Notes under the pieces: model-generated | What the model saw: the letters and a program-made list of their open reading frames with translations, nothing else | The model's database searches: none | Told to the model about the DNA's origin: nothing | Shown here: positions 24,670 through 32,892 of the stretch, piece after piece | How the letters are laid out: every line of letters starts with the position of its first letter | Numbering within the stretch: the stretch's first letter is position 1 | Translations under genes and position numbers: made by a program | Assembly (NCBI RefSeq): GCF_900106925.1 | Contig: NZ_FNNZ01000028.1 | Location: forward strand, 1 to 44,642 | Reading direction: 5' to 3' | From: Thiocapsa roseopersicina | GTDB taxonomy: Bacteria > Pseudomonadota > Gammaproteobacteria > Chromatiales > Chromatiaceae | Length of the DNA stretch: 44,642 bases

Positions 24670-26555
24670 GCACGCCGAACGTCATCGTCATCGGGGGCGG
24701 CCTTGGCGGGCTTTGGGCGACCTTGCGGATCGCCGACGCGGGTTTTCCGGTCACGCTCTTCTCGCTCTTCGAGGTCAAGCGCAGTCACTCGGTCTGTGCG
24801 CAGGGCGGCATCAATGCCGTGCTCGACACCAAGGGGCAGCACGACTCGATCCGTCAGCACATCATCGACACCATCAAGGGCGGCGAGTATCTGGCGAATC
24901 AGCCGCCGGTGAAGGCGATGTGCGAGGATGCACCGGGGCTGATCCGTACCTTCGAGCGCATGGGCGTGACCTTCTCGCGCACGCCCGAGGGTCTGCTCGA
25001 TCAGCGTCTCTTCGGCGGCGTGAAGAACAAGCGGACCTGCTTTGCGGGCGCCAGCACCGGACAACAGCTCCTCTACGGCGTCGACCAGCAGGTCCGGCGA
25101 CTGGAGTCCGAGGGCAAGGTCGTCAAGCATGAGTGGTGGGAGTTTCTGTCCCTGCTGCTGGATGCCGACGGCGTCTGTCGCGGCATCGTGGCGATGGAAC
25201 TGAGAAGTCTGGAGGTGCGCGCCTTCGCGGCCGACGCGGTCGTCGTGGCGAGCGGCGGCATGGGCCAGCTCTATGCGCCCAAGAGCACGACCTCGACCAA
25301 CTCGACCGGTGCCGCGGCGAGCCGCTGCTACCGACAGGGCGCCTGGATGGCCAACGCCGAGTTCTTCCAGTTCCATCCCACGGCCATGATGGGGCACGAC
25401 AAGAACCGGCTGATGAGCGAGGCGGCGCGCGGGGAGGGCGGGCGCATCTGGGTGCCGAAGACGCCCGGCGACCGGCGTCCGCCCAAGACCATCCCGGAGG
25501 CCGAGCGCTTCTATTTCCTCGAGGAGTTCTTCCCGGCCTACGGCAACACGGTCGCCCGCGACGAGGCGGCGCGCGCCATCTGGACCGTCACCCGACAGAT
25601 GGGTCTCGGCATCGGCGCCGACGGCGGCGACCGGGTCTATCTGGATCTGACACACCTGGATCCGGCTTTCATCGGCTCGCGCCTGGGCGCCATCCTGGAG
25701 ATCTATCGCAAATTCGCCGGTGTCGACCCGATGACCGAGCCGATGGAGATCTTTCCGGCAGCGCATTACGGGATGGGCGGTCTTTGGGTCGACTTCGAGC
25801 GTTCCGCCGACGGCGGGATCCAACCCGACAGCCCGCGCAATCACGCGACCAACATCCCCGGACTCTATGCCTGCGGCGAGTGCGACTACGCCTATCACGG
25901 GGCCAACCGACTGGGTGCCAACTCGCTCCTCTCGGCAAGCTACTCGGGACGCGTTGCCGGGGAGTCGGTGGTGAGCTATCTCAAGGGGCTCGCCTCCGAT
26001 CGCGGAGCGCTGGCTCCGGCGATCCCGCAGGCCGAGGTCGCGCGACAGAAGGCGATCAACACCGAGCTGATGCGGGCCGAGGGGGCCGACACGCCTTATC
26101 TCATCCAGAAGGATCTCGGCGCGCTCATGACGGCCAAAGTGGGAGTGGTGCGCTCGAACCCGGAGCTGGAATCTGCCCTCGGCGAGCTGCAGATGCTGCA
26201 GGAGCGCCTGAGCAAGGCCCGCCTCGGGGAATCGAGCACCTGGGCGAATCAAAGTCTGGCCTTCGCGCGCCAACTGCGCGACATGATCGAGCTGGCCGCC
26301 GTGGTGACCAAGGGCGCGCTGGCTCGCGACGAGTGTCGCGGCGCCCATTACAAGCCCGCCTTCCATATCCCGATCCCGGAGGGGACCTTTGCGGGCGACC
26401 CCGAGTTCGAGGCGTATCGCAATCGCTGGTACGCGAACAACGCGCAGTGGCTCAAGACCACCATCGCCGAGCACACCGAGGACGGGCCCAGACTCAGCTA
26501 CCAGGAGGTCGACCTGAGCGTCTATGCGCCGACCGAGCCGAGGGATTACCGATGA
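24666..26555 (+). CDS. sdhA: Succinate dehydrogenase/fumarate reductase flavoprotein subunit
   Basis: The 629-residue catalytic FAD subunit that interconverts succinate and fumarate. The dinucleotide fold is VIVIGGGLGGLWATLRIADA. The FAD is attached to His41 in KRSHSVCAQGGINA. Active-site and family segments are VKNKRTCFAGASTGQQLLYG, FFQFHPTAM, EAARGEGGRIWV and CGECDYAYHGANRLGANSLL. Its length fits the type-B family. The stop overlaps the sdhB start (ATGA). Confidence 0.95.
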   Translation: MSTPNVIVIGGGLGGLWATLRIADAGFPVTLFSLFEVKRSHSVCAQGGINAVLDTKGQHDSIRQHIIDTIKGGEYLANQPPVKAMCEDAPGLIRTFERMGVTFSRTPEGLLDQRLFGGVKNKRTCFAGASTGQQLLYGVDQQVRRLESEGKVVKHEWWEFLSLLLDADGVCRGIVAMELRSLEVRAFAADAVVVASGGMGQLYAPKSTTSTNSTGAAASRCYRQGAWMANAEFFQFHPTAMMGHDKNRLMSEAARGEGGRIWVPKTPGDRRPPKTIPEAERFYFLEEFFPAYGNTVARDEAARAIWTVTRQMGLGIGADGGDRVYLDLTHLDPAFIGSRLGAILEIYRKFAGVDPMTEPMEIFPAAHYGMGGLWVDFERSADGGIQPDSPRNHATNIPGLYACGECDYAYHGANRLGANSLLSASYSGRVAGESVVSYLKGLASDRGALAPAIPQAEVARQKAINTELMRAEGADTPYLIQKDLGALMTAKVGVVRSNPELESALGELQMLQERLSKARLGESSTWANQSLAFARQLRDMIELAAVVTKGALARDECRGAHYKPAFHIPIPEGTFAGDPEFEAYRNRWYANNAQWLKTTIAEHTEDGPRLSYQEVDLSVYAPTEPRDYR

Positions 26556-27307
26556 TCGAGCAGCCGATCCGTCTGCACATCCGCCGTCAGGATCGTCCCG
26601 ACAGCGCATCCTATTGGCAGGAATTTGCGATTCCCGGCCATCCCGACCACAACATCGTCTCGCTGCTGATGGCGTTGCGGGAGAACCCGGTGACGATCTC
26701 GGGCCAGCGGGTCGATCCGGTCATCTGGGAGCACAACTGCATGGAGGAGGTCTGCGGCGCGTGCGCCATGCTCATCAACGGCGTCCCGCGCCCCTCCTGC
26801 TCGGCACTCGTCGCGGAGCTCGAGCAGCCGATCCGGCTGGAGCCCTTGCCGAGGTTTCCGATCGTGCGCGATCTGCTGGTCGATCGCAGTCGGATCGATC
26901 AGGGTCTGAAGCAGGTCAAGGCGTGGATCAAGATCGACGGCGTGTGGGACATACATGAAGGCGCCCCGCGCATCGGGCCGGGCGAGTGGGCGGCGAATTA
27001 TCTCTACAGCCGCTGCATGTCGTGCGGCTGCTGCATGGCCGCCTGTCCGCAGTTCGGGCCGCATTCCGCCTTTCTCGGCCCCGCCCCGCTGGCGCAGGCG
27101 CGGCTGATGAACGCCCATCCGACCGGGCGTTACGATAAGACACAACGTCTGCACGCCATCATGGCCGAGGGCGGCTTGAGCGATTGCGGCAATGCGCAGA
27201 ACTGCGTGCGGGTCTGCCCCAAGGAGATCCCGCTGACGACGGCGATCGGCGAGCTTGGGCGTCAGACCACGGTGCAGATGCTCAAGGATATCTTCGGGCC
27301 GCGTTGA
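26552..27307 (+). CDS. sdhB: Succinate dehydrogenase/fumarate reductase iron-sulfur subunit
   Basis: A 251-residue electron-transfer subunit between SdhA and SdhC. The [2Fe-2S] ligands are in NCMEEVCGACAMLINGV and the following PSC. The two further clusters use CMSCGCCMAACP and CGNAQNCVRVCPKEIP. The start at 26552 overlaps the sdhA stop, preserving the order C-A-B typical of type-B enzymes. The 3' end overlaps the convergent hemerythrin gene by 26 bp. Confidence 0.94.
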   Translation: MIEQPIRLHIRRQDRPDSASYWQEFAIPGHPDHNIVSLLMALRENPVTISGQRVDPVIWEHNCMEEVCGACAMLINGVPRPSCSALVAELEQPIRLEPLPRFPIVRDLLVDRSRIDQGLKQVKAWIKIDGVWDIHEGAPRIGPGEWAANYLYSRCMSCGCCMAACPQFGPHSAFLGPAPLAQARLMNAHPTGRYDKTQRLHAIMAEGGLSDCGNAQNCVRVCPKEIPLTTAIGELGRQTTVQMLKDIFGPR

Positions 27308-27782
27308 GACGCGCCCGCGCCGCCACGTCGTGGCAGTGCCCCGCAGAGGTCAGGTGGTCTTCGATCTCGTGGAATGCCTTCGCGAAATCGCGATCCGCGC
27401 CCAGGATGTGGTCCAGGATCCAGTCGCGTGCGTCTTCCTGCGCCTCCTCGTGGAAGACGTCGATGCCCTCCGCCCGCCAATGGCGTAGCTGATCGGTGTA
27501 CTCGGCCATCAAGAGTGCGTGCTCGGTGCGGTGCTCGGCGACGTCCTCGTAGCCGACCGTCTGCATCAGTTCTTCTTCCCGTTTGAAATGCTCCCGCACG
27601 GCTTCGCCGAGATCGGTCAGGGCATCGATGAGGGCGCAGGCGTCGCCGGAGCGTCGCGGGGATGCCTCGGGACCGAAACGGTGACAGATGTCCGCGAGGT
27701 GCTCGATCAGCCCTCGATGCTCCTCATCCAGGACGTCGATGTTGAGAGACCATTCGTCGTGCCAAGTCAAAAGCCTTGTCAT
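27282..27782 (-). CDS. Bacteriohemerythrin
   Basis: A 166-residue single-domain hemerythrin with a non-heme di-iron site that binds oxygen reversibly. Ligand pattern: His22 in LDEEHRGLIEH, HFKREEELM, EHRTEHALLM, and HxxxxD in DHILGAD near residue 130. The N-terminal TWHDEWSLNIDVLDEEH is typical. Such proteins store, transport or sense oxygen, useful for a microaerobic or anaerobic bacterium. The last 35 residues extend past the four-helix bundle. It overlaps sdhB on the opposite strand. Confidence 0.9.
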   Translation of the reverse strand: MTRLLTWHDEWSLNIDVLDEEHRGLIEHLADICHRFGPEASPRRSGDACALIDALTDLGEAVREHFKREEELMQTVGYEDVAEHRTEHALLMAEYTDQLRHWRAEGIDVFHEEAQEDARDWILDHILGADRDFAKAFHEIEDHLTSAGHCHDVAARARLNAARRYP

Positions 27783-27949
27783 CGGGTCCTCCGTCGTGCA
27801 GTCGGCGCCTCGGTATCGGGCACCGAAGGGTCGCGCCCGCCGGGAAATGGGTCGGGCGCAGGGTCCGCTGTGTCGTCCAGACCAAGGGACGTCTTGTTGT
27901 TGTCATGCTTCGGTCGGAGCCCGTCTTCGGGCTCGGTTGCGCTGCGGCT

Positions 27950-28405
27950 CTAAGCGGGGCGCCTCAGGGGCAACACCCGCGGGGCCGGTGTCGGTCCGCC
28001 GGTACTTCGCTGCCGTTCCAGCATCTGCTTGATGACCGGCTGGATCTCGCCGAGCAGTCGCGTCTGAGTCTCCCGCATATCCCTAAAATAATAGACGATC
28101 TCGCAATTGACGGGGTTCGAAATGGACTCCCGTCCGACCGCCGGTCGCCAGGCAATCCGGATCAGGCGACCGCCTTCTCCGTCCTGATAGGCATAACCGC
28201 CGTGACTGTCGACAAAGACCACCTCCTCGCGATCGACCACGGCCTGATATTGCATCGACCTGATCGGGATGAAGACGGCGCTCCCGGCGCTGCGTCGAAG
28301 GAGCAGCTGCAGGCCGTTGTAGAGTGCTGCCGGGATCCGCGTCTGCTCGTGCGCGACCGCTTCGTCGGGTCGAAAGAAGGTCTCGCGAATCAGATAATCG
28401 GCCAT
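27950..28405 (-). CDS. Conserved hypothetical protein, 151 residues
   Basis: I do not recognise a named family. The sequence looks like a folded soluble protein with alternating strands (SAVFIPIRSMQYQAVVDREE, then VVFVDSHGGYAYQ, then LIRIAWRP and CEIVYYFRD) and a C-terminal amphipathic helix (TQTRLLGEIQPVIKQMLERQ). No signal peptide or membrane segment is present. It follows the 100-residue unknown on the same strand with a 57-bp gap, so the pair may be co-transcribed. The tail is Pro/Arg-rich. Function unknown. Confidence 0.65.
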   Translation of the reverse strand: MADYLIRETFFRPDEAVAHEQTRIPAALYNGLQLLLRRSAGSAVFIPIRSMQYQAVVDREEVVFVDSHGGYAYQDGEGGRLIRIAWRPAVGRESISNPVNCEIVYYFRDMRETQTRLLGEIQPVIKQMLERQRSTGGPTPAPRVLPLRRPA

Positions 28406-28462
28406 GTCGCGATGCCCCGTGGATCCGAATCTCGCTCGGCCGCTCCGAGGAGCTGCGTCCGC

Positions 28463-28765
28463 TCAGTCGCTGTCGCCGAGCTCCGGATCCCAGCCGGCTG
28501 CGCGTGCCTTTTCTATCGCTTCGGAATAGATCCGTGAGTGACGTTCCTGTAGATCGGGCGGGAGTCTGGAAACCATATGCCCGTAAGGGTGCCACGCCTC
28601 GGTGACCTTGTCGTAGAGGTCCTCTATCCCTTGAACGGTCCAGCCCGCGCAGGTCTGATCCTCCGGGATGATGCCGAATACCCAGGCGTCTCGGATGATG
28701 TTGGCGGTCGGGGTCATGGCGCCGCCTTCCTGCTTGTCGATGCCCTCGTAGATCTTGCTCTTCAT
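28463..28765 (-). CDS. Conserved hypothetical protein, 100 residues
   Basis: No named family recognised. The start at 28765 (MKSKIYEGIDKQEGG) has AGGACA about 7 bp upstream. The middle, IIRDAWVFGIIPEDQTCAGW, followed by GIEDLYDKVTEAWHPYGHMV, has several conserved-looking aromatic and acidic positions, and the C-terminus is a charged helix (RHSRIYSEAIEKARAAGWDP). It appears to be a small soluble protein. It shares a strand with the 151-residue unknown and lies back to back with the phosphatase gene. Confidence 0.65.
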   Translation of the reverse strand: MKSKIYEGIDKQEGGAMTPTANIIRDAWVFGIIPEDQTCAGWTVQGIEDLYDKVTEAWHPYGHMVSRLPPDLQERHSRIYSEAIEKARAAGWDPELGDSD

Positions 28766-28831
28766 AAGGTCTGTCCTGGTTGATATCCGCTACACTCTAG
28801 CGCCTTGCCTCTCCGACTGCCATGTCTGCCC

Positions 28832-29431
28832 ATGTCCGAGATCCTGGTCGATCTGATCCGTCACGGCGAGCCTGTCGGCGGTGCGCGCTATCGCGGCAAC
28901 GGGACCGACGACCGGCTCAGCCCGACGGGTTGGGCGCAGATGACCGAGGCGCTCGGCGAGGCGGCGCCTTGGGACCAGATCATCAGCTCGCCGATGTCGC
29001 GCTGTCGCGTTTTTGCGGCGGATCTCGCCGGGCGCAATGGATTGCCGCTTGTCGTCGACCCCAGCCTGATCGAGGTCGGCATGGGCGCCTGGGAAGGGCG
29101 GGCCCGCAGCGCGGTTGCCGAGGAAGAGCCCGACCGCTTCGCCGCCTTCTATCGCGATCCCGTCGGCGAGCGCCCGGCCGGCGCCGAGCCGCTGGAGCGC
29201 CTGCTTGCGCGCGTCTCCGACGCCTATGCGCGTCATCTGGCCGCCTATCCGGGCCGCCGTCTGCTGATCGTCTGCCACGCCGGCGTGATGCGCGCCCTGG
29301 TCGGACACCTGCTCGGAGCGGATGCGCGCCGCTGGTACCGCATCCGCATCGACTACGCCGGGCTGGTGCGGGTCCGCCACGGGCGTTTCGGTCCGAGCAT
29401 CGAGTGGGTCAACGCCCGGAAGTTGTCTTAG
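28832..29431 (+). CDS. Histidine phosphatase (phosphoglycerate mutase-like)
   Basis: A 199-residue histidine phosphatase. The catalytic LIRHGEP motif with its phospho-accepting His is at residues 8-14. The second conserved His is in LLIVCHAGVMRALVGHLL near residue 150. The acid/base region is in VDPSLIEVGMGAWEGR. The small size fits the CobC/alpha-ribazole phosphatase or broad-specificity group, but no cobalamin gene is nearby, so no specific substrate is proposed. The start at 28832 (MSEILVDLIRHGE) is preferred to the upstream in-frame codon, which would add residues before the first strand. Confidence 0.85.
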   Translation: MSEILVDLIRHGEPVGGARYRGNGTDDRLSPTGWAQMTEALGEAAPWDQIISSPMSRCRVFAADLAGRNGLPLVVDPSLIEVGMGAWEGRARSAVAEEEPDRFAAFYRDPVGERPAGAEPLERLLARVSDAYARHLAAYPGRRLLIVCHAGVMRALVGHLLGADARRWYRIRIDYAGLVRVRHGRFGPSIEWVNARKLS

Positions 29432-29464
29432 GCGATTCCCGGGAAAGGAGCTACCGGCGTGTAG

Positions 29465-29482
29465 GTGCGAATTTATTCGCAC
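29465..29482. repeat. REP-like palindrome GTGCGAATTTATTCGCAC
   Basis: A hairpin with an 8-bp stem (GTGCGAAT/ATTCGCAC) lies 33 bp after the phosphatase stop. Palindromes of this form, often preceded by GTAGG as here, recur in gammaproteobacterial intergenic DNA, so it is probably a dispersed repeat rather than a gene-specific signal. Confidence 0.45.
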
Positions 29483-29687
29483 GCACACCCCGTCATGCCT
29501 TCCGCGCATGGGCAGCCGGGATGCCTGCAGGGTGGTTGTTTCCGACTCGGCAATCACCTTGATCTGCCGGCGCGCGATCGCGCCCGTTTCCTGTGGTGTG
29601 CGCAGGCATTGCGTGAGCATCGAGACGAGGCGATCGGATCGATTGGGCTATACTCCGGGTCTTTCGACGCCGTTGTAACCCCAGCCC

Positions 29688-30740
29688 ATGCAAAAGACCG
29701 ACGATCTGCGCATCCGCGAAATCAAAGAAGTCCGCTCACCGAGCGCCCTGCACCGGGAATTCCCGATCTCGGAGGCGGCCGCGGAGACCGTCTATTCCAC
29801 GCGCCGCGCCATTCAGCAGATCCTCCATGGCCGGGACGATCGCCTGTTGGTCGTCGCGGGTCCCTGCTCGGTTCACGATCCCCGCGCCGCCCTCGAGTAC
29901 GCCGAGCGTCTCCAGATCCTTCGCGATGAATTGAGCGATCGCCTGTTGATCGTCATGCGCGTCTATTTCGAGAAGCCGCGGACCACGGTCGGCTGGAAGG
30001 GTCTGATCAACGACCCGAACCTGGACGGCAGCTTCGAGATCAATCAGGGTCTCGGCATCGCCCGCAAACTCCTGCTGGACCTCAACAGCATGCAGATCCC
30101 GGCCGGGACCGAGTTCCTCGACCTCATCAGCCCGCAATACATCGCCGATCTGGTGAGCTGGGGCGCGATCGGCGCGCGTACGACCGAGAGCCAGGGCCAT
30201 CGCGAGCTGGCCTCCGGCTTGTCCTGTCCGGTGGGTTTCAAGAACGCGACCAACGGGGACGTCAAGGTCGCCATCGATGCCATCCATGCCGCGGCGCGTC
30301 CGCACGTCTTCATGTCGGTCACCAAGGAAGGTCAGTCCGCGATCTTCAGCACGACCGGGAACGTCGATACCCACATCATCCTGCGCGGCGGCCAGCGGCC
30401 GAACTACGACACCGAGAGCGTGAGCACGGCCGCGGAGCAGATCATCGAGTCCGGCCTGAAGCCCAAGATCATGATCGACTTCAGCCACGCCAACAGCCGC
30501 AAGCGCCCGGAGAAACAGATCCGCGTCTGCCAGGATGTCTCCGGTCAGATCGCGCGCGGGGATCGCGGCATCATGGGCGTCATGATCGAAAGCCACCTGG
30601 TCGGCGGTCGGCAGGATCTGGGGAGCAGCGACGGGATGGTCTTCGGTCAAAGTGTCACCGACGCCTGTATCGGCTGGGACGATACGGTACCGATGCTGCA
30701 TGAGCTTGCGGATGCCGTGATGCGCCGACGCGTGCTGTAG
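29688..30740 (+). CDS. aroG: 3-deoxy-7-phosphoheptulonate synthase, class I
   Basis: A 350-residue AroF/G/H-type DAHP synthase, the first step of the shikimate pathway (phosphoenolpyruvate plus erythrose 4-phosphate). Core motifs are VVAGPCSVHDP, MRVYFEKPRTTVGWKGLIND, ARTTESQGHRELASGL, GFKNATNGDVKVA, IILRGG and MIDFSHANS. Whether it is inhibited by Phe, Tyr or Trp cannot be decided from the sequence alone, so the aroG symbol stands for the family. A TATACT at 29649-29654 could be its -10 box. A terminal-inverted-repeat mini-element follows 11 bp after the stop. Confidence 0.92.
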   Translation: MQKTDDLRIREIKEVRSPSALHREFPISEAAAETVYSTRRAIQQILHGRDDRLLVVAGPCSVHDPRAALEYAERLQILRDELSDRLLIVMRVYFEKPRTTVGWKGLINDPNLDGSFEINQGLGIARKLLLDLNSMQIPAGTEFLDLISPQYIADLVSWGAIGARTTESQGHRELASGLSCPVGFKNATNGDVKVAIDAIHAAARPHVFMSVTKEGQSAIFSTTGNVDTHIILRGGQRPNYDTESVSTAAEQIIESGLKPKIMIDFSHANSRKRPEKQIRVCQDVSGQIARGDRGIMGVMIESHLVGGRQDLGSSDGMVFGQSVTDACIGWDDTVPMLHELADAVMRRRVL

Positions 30741-30751
30741 CTTGAAATCAC

Positions 30752-30837
30752 CTAAACCGCGTCCAGAGCGAGATGCTCATTGTCGAGTGACCTCGACGTT
30801 TGGAGCATCCACAACCTTATAGCGGGGACGCGGTTTA
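30752..30837. repeat. Mini-element with CTAAACCGCGTCC ends between aroG and mtgA
   Basis: An 86-bp unit is bounded by CTAAACCGCGTCC (30752-30764) and GGACGCGGTTTA (30826-30837). Inside it are two more nested inverted pairs, GATGCTC/GAGCATC (30772-30778, 30803-30809) and TCGAG/CTCGA (30783-30787, 30792-30796), so the whole unit can fold into one long hairpin. The right end carries the TTA that is the mtgA stop codon. Its first 20 bases match the minus strand of the copy at 12257-12342. Confidence 0.72.
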
Positions 30838-31665
30838 AAGCCGATTCAGGTACCGGGTTCCACCGAGTCGGCTCGCCTGATCGGTGATCCAGGCCGCGCG
30901 TCGTTCCAAGCGCTCCGATGGCCTGTCCAGACGATAGTGTCCGGGCGCAGGCAGCACGCCGATCAGGAGCGATGCCTCGCGCATCGTCAGCTCGCTCGCC
31001 GGCCGATCGAAATAGCGCAGGCTCGCCGCGCCGATCCCGTAGGTGTTGGGGCTGAACTGCACGATGTTCAGATAGACCTCGAGGATGCGCTCCTTCGGCC
31101 ACAAGATCTCCATCAGCAACGTGAACCAGACCTCGAGCAGCTTGCGCGGCAGATCCGATCCCGGCCAGAGAAAGAGGTTCTTGGCCGCCTGTTGGGTGAT
31201 GGTGCTGGCCCCGCGCAGGCGACCGCCGTTTTTGTAGTCCGCCCATGCCAGGCGGATTTCGATCAGATCGAACCCCAGGTGGCTCGGAAAACGCTGGTCC
31301 TCGCCGGCGATCGCCGCGAGCCGCGTCGGCAGGGAGATCCGATCCCAGGGAACCCATGTCTGGTGGTAGAAGGGCGGCGACTGGTCGAGCCGCCAAAGGT
31401 TGTAGGCGTGCCGCAGCATGAAGGCGGATGCCGGCGGGTCGAGCCAGCGCAGCGTCAAGACCAGTACGATCGAGAGCAGTACCAGATTGCCGAGCCCCTT
31501 GAGCAGGAACCGGCCCACGCGCTTGAGTGGGTGTCGGTCATGGCCGATGGGCTGGACGCAAAAAACGTGCGATTGCGGCGTCGGCTCGCGTGGCGTCGCC
31601 GGGGATCCATCCTCGAATCCGGCGTCCACCCCGGTCGTCTCCGGCGCTTTTTCCTCGTCCTTCAT
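30835..31665 (-). CDS. mtgA: Monofunctional peptidoglycan glycosyltransferase
   Basis: A 276-residue GT51 enzyme that polymerises lipid II into glycan strands. A cytoplasmic N-terminal part (to about 45) precedes one membrane helix (FLLKGLGNLVLLSIVLVLTL). The periplasmic GT51 domain has the catalytic Glu in EDQRFPSHLGFD, then RGASTITQQAAKNLFLW, RKLLEVWFTLLMEILWPKER and YLNIVQFSPNTYGIGAAS. The start at 31665 (MKDEEKAPE) overlaps the heme oxygenase stop as TGATG. The N-terminal extension is longer than in most homologues. The stop codon is supplied by the mini-element terminus. Confidence 0.92.
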   Translation of the reverse strand: MKDEEKAPETTGVDAGFEDGSPATPREPTPQSHVFCVQPIGHDRHPLKRVGRFLLKGLGNLVLLSIVLVLTLRWLDPPASAFMLRHAYNLWRLDQSPPFYHQTWVPWDRISLPTRLAAIAGEDQRFPSHLGFDLIEIRLAWADYKNGGRLRGASTITQQAAKNLFLWPGSDLPRKLLEVWFTLLMEILWPKERILEVYLNIVQFSPNTYGIGAASLRYFDRPASELTMREASLLIGVLPAPGHYRLDRPSERLERRAAWITDQASRLGGTRYLNRL

Positions 31666-32372
31666 CAATCCTCGTGGTGTGCAGCGATCGAGGCCGCAAG
31701 GCATCTGCCCCCCGAACCCCGCGGTCCGGCGTGCTCGGGGCCGGCCTGCGCTGGTGCGCTCGGCGCCCCTGCGCCTTCGAGCATCCGATGAACCATCGAA
31801 AAGGTCGTGCAGGCCCCCGCAATCACCTCGGTCGGATCCATTCGGCCGTGCGCAGGTAGGCTGTCGAGGATGCTCGCGAACCGTTTCCAGGCCGCCGAGG
31901 ATTGCTCGCCGTGGAAGTCGAGGAAACCGGCCGAGCCCAGCGCCGGACCGAGACAGCGTCGCAGATGTTTCGCGATCACCCGACCGCCGAGCGTCGCGCC
32001 TTCCAGGACATAGAGACCGCCGAGCGCGGCACCTGAACCGGTCGGGGCGAGCTGCGTCGATGGGTGCGGAATGTGCGGCTGACCCTGCTCGGCAAGATCC
32101 TCGAGGATCGCCGGCAGCTTGGGCCGAACCCCCAGGTCATTGCGAATCGCCTCGTCCAGGGCGTCGAGCAGGCTGCCTTCCAGGGCCGCGTAAACCTCGG
32201 CCAAGGCATGCAGATAATCGAGATAGTCCTCGCGGGTGACGCTCGGCGACGTGAGTCGGGCCATCAGGGGCAAGCGTTCGACCGCATCATGTGTCTCGGC
32301 CGTCGCGTGGCGCAAGAGGATCGCCAGTCGTGCGGAGGTCGCCGGTCGGGTCGTGTCGTGGATGTCGTGCAT
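31665..32372 (-). CDS. Biliverdin-producing heme oxygenase
   Basis: A 235-residue heme oxygenase of the bacterial HemO/BphO type, which opens heme to biliverdin, CO and iron. The proximal His is most likely His28 in LLRHATAETHDAVERLPLM. The distal helix region reads GAALGGLYVLEGATLGGRVI, with the Gly-rich kink expected over the heme. FGSxxF-like parts are replaced by TTFSMVHRML at the end. Biliverdin could serve a bacteriophytochrome, but no such gene is in the window; iron release is the alternative. It overlaps mtgA by one base. The C-terminal 30 residues are low-complexity. Confidence 0.82.
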   Translation of the reverse strand: MHDIHDTTRPATSARLAILLRHATAETHDAVERLPLMARLTSPSVTREDYLDYLHALAEVYAALEGSLLDALDEAIRNDLGVRPKLPAILEDLAEQGQPHIPHPSTQLAPTGSGAALGGLYVLEGATLGGRVIAKHLRRCLGPALGSAGFLDFHGEQSSAAWKRFASILDSLPAHGRMDPTEVIAGACTTFSMVHRMLEGAGAPSAPAQAGPEHAGPRGSGGRCLAASIAAHHED

Positions 32373-32581
32373 GGATTTTTCGGGCTCGGTGCGCTCTGCG
32401 CTCGCAGCCAGTCTAACACCCGTCCCTGTTCTCCCCGAAAAACACCGAATCGTCGTTCGGCGCGACGCCGACGGCGCCCGGCCGACGAACGGTCGCGCAT
32501 CGGGGTCCGCGGGCTCACGTTTTGAGCCACCCCTCGCGGCATGCTGTGGTTCCGTCCAGTGCAAACCCCGCGGAGCCGACG

Positions 32582-32854
32582 ATGAATACCCTTGCCGACC
32601 TCTTTGTCATCCTGTTGTGCCTTTCCGGTCTCTTCGTGATCCTGAGCCTTGTGTGCATGGTCTTCGAGCGCGTCCCCGACGATGCCGATGGGCGGCCGCG
32701 GCGCACGCGTGTCCGGCCGCAACGCCCGCCGCGTCGCTCCCGCGTGGTCCGGCCTCGGCGCAAGCCCAAGCAACCTGTGACAGACGCGCCGAGTCCTTCG
32801 GTCTGCCCTGCGATCGGTCGGCCGGGGCATGGCATCCGAGGGGTCCTGAGCTGA
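32582..32854 (+). CDS. Small single-span membrane protein
   Basis: Not a recognised family. The 90-residue frame starts MNTLADLFVILLCLSGLFVI, and its hydrophobic segment continues to about residue 27, a single membrane helix. It is followed by a short acidic stretch (FERVPDDADG) and a strongly basic, proline-rich cytoplasmic tail (RRSRVVRPRRKPKQP). The clear hydrophobic helix argues for a real protein, but the tail resembles GC-rich noncoding translation, so the call is moderate. It lies alone between divergent and convergent genes. Confidence 0.5.
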   Translation: MNTLADLFVILLCLSGLFVILSLVCMVFERVPDDADGRPRRTRVRPQRPPRRSRVVRPRRKPKQPVTDAPSPSVCPAIGRPGHGIRGVLS

Positions 32855-32892
32855 CCCCCGATGATGGCTGGCGCGTTCCGGCGCGACGAGTC

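Noticed and set aside
24519-26609. 696-residue open frame antisense to sdhA, and a 724-residue frame overlapping sdhA/sdhB
   Set aside because: High-GC shadow frames of strongly conserved sdhA; the translations are Arg/Gly/His-rich with no family motif.
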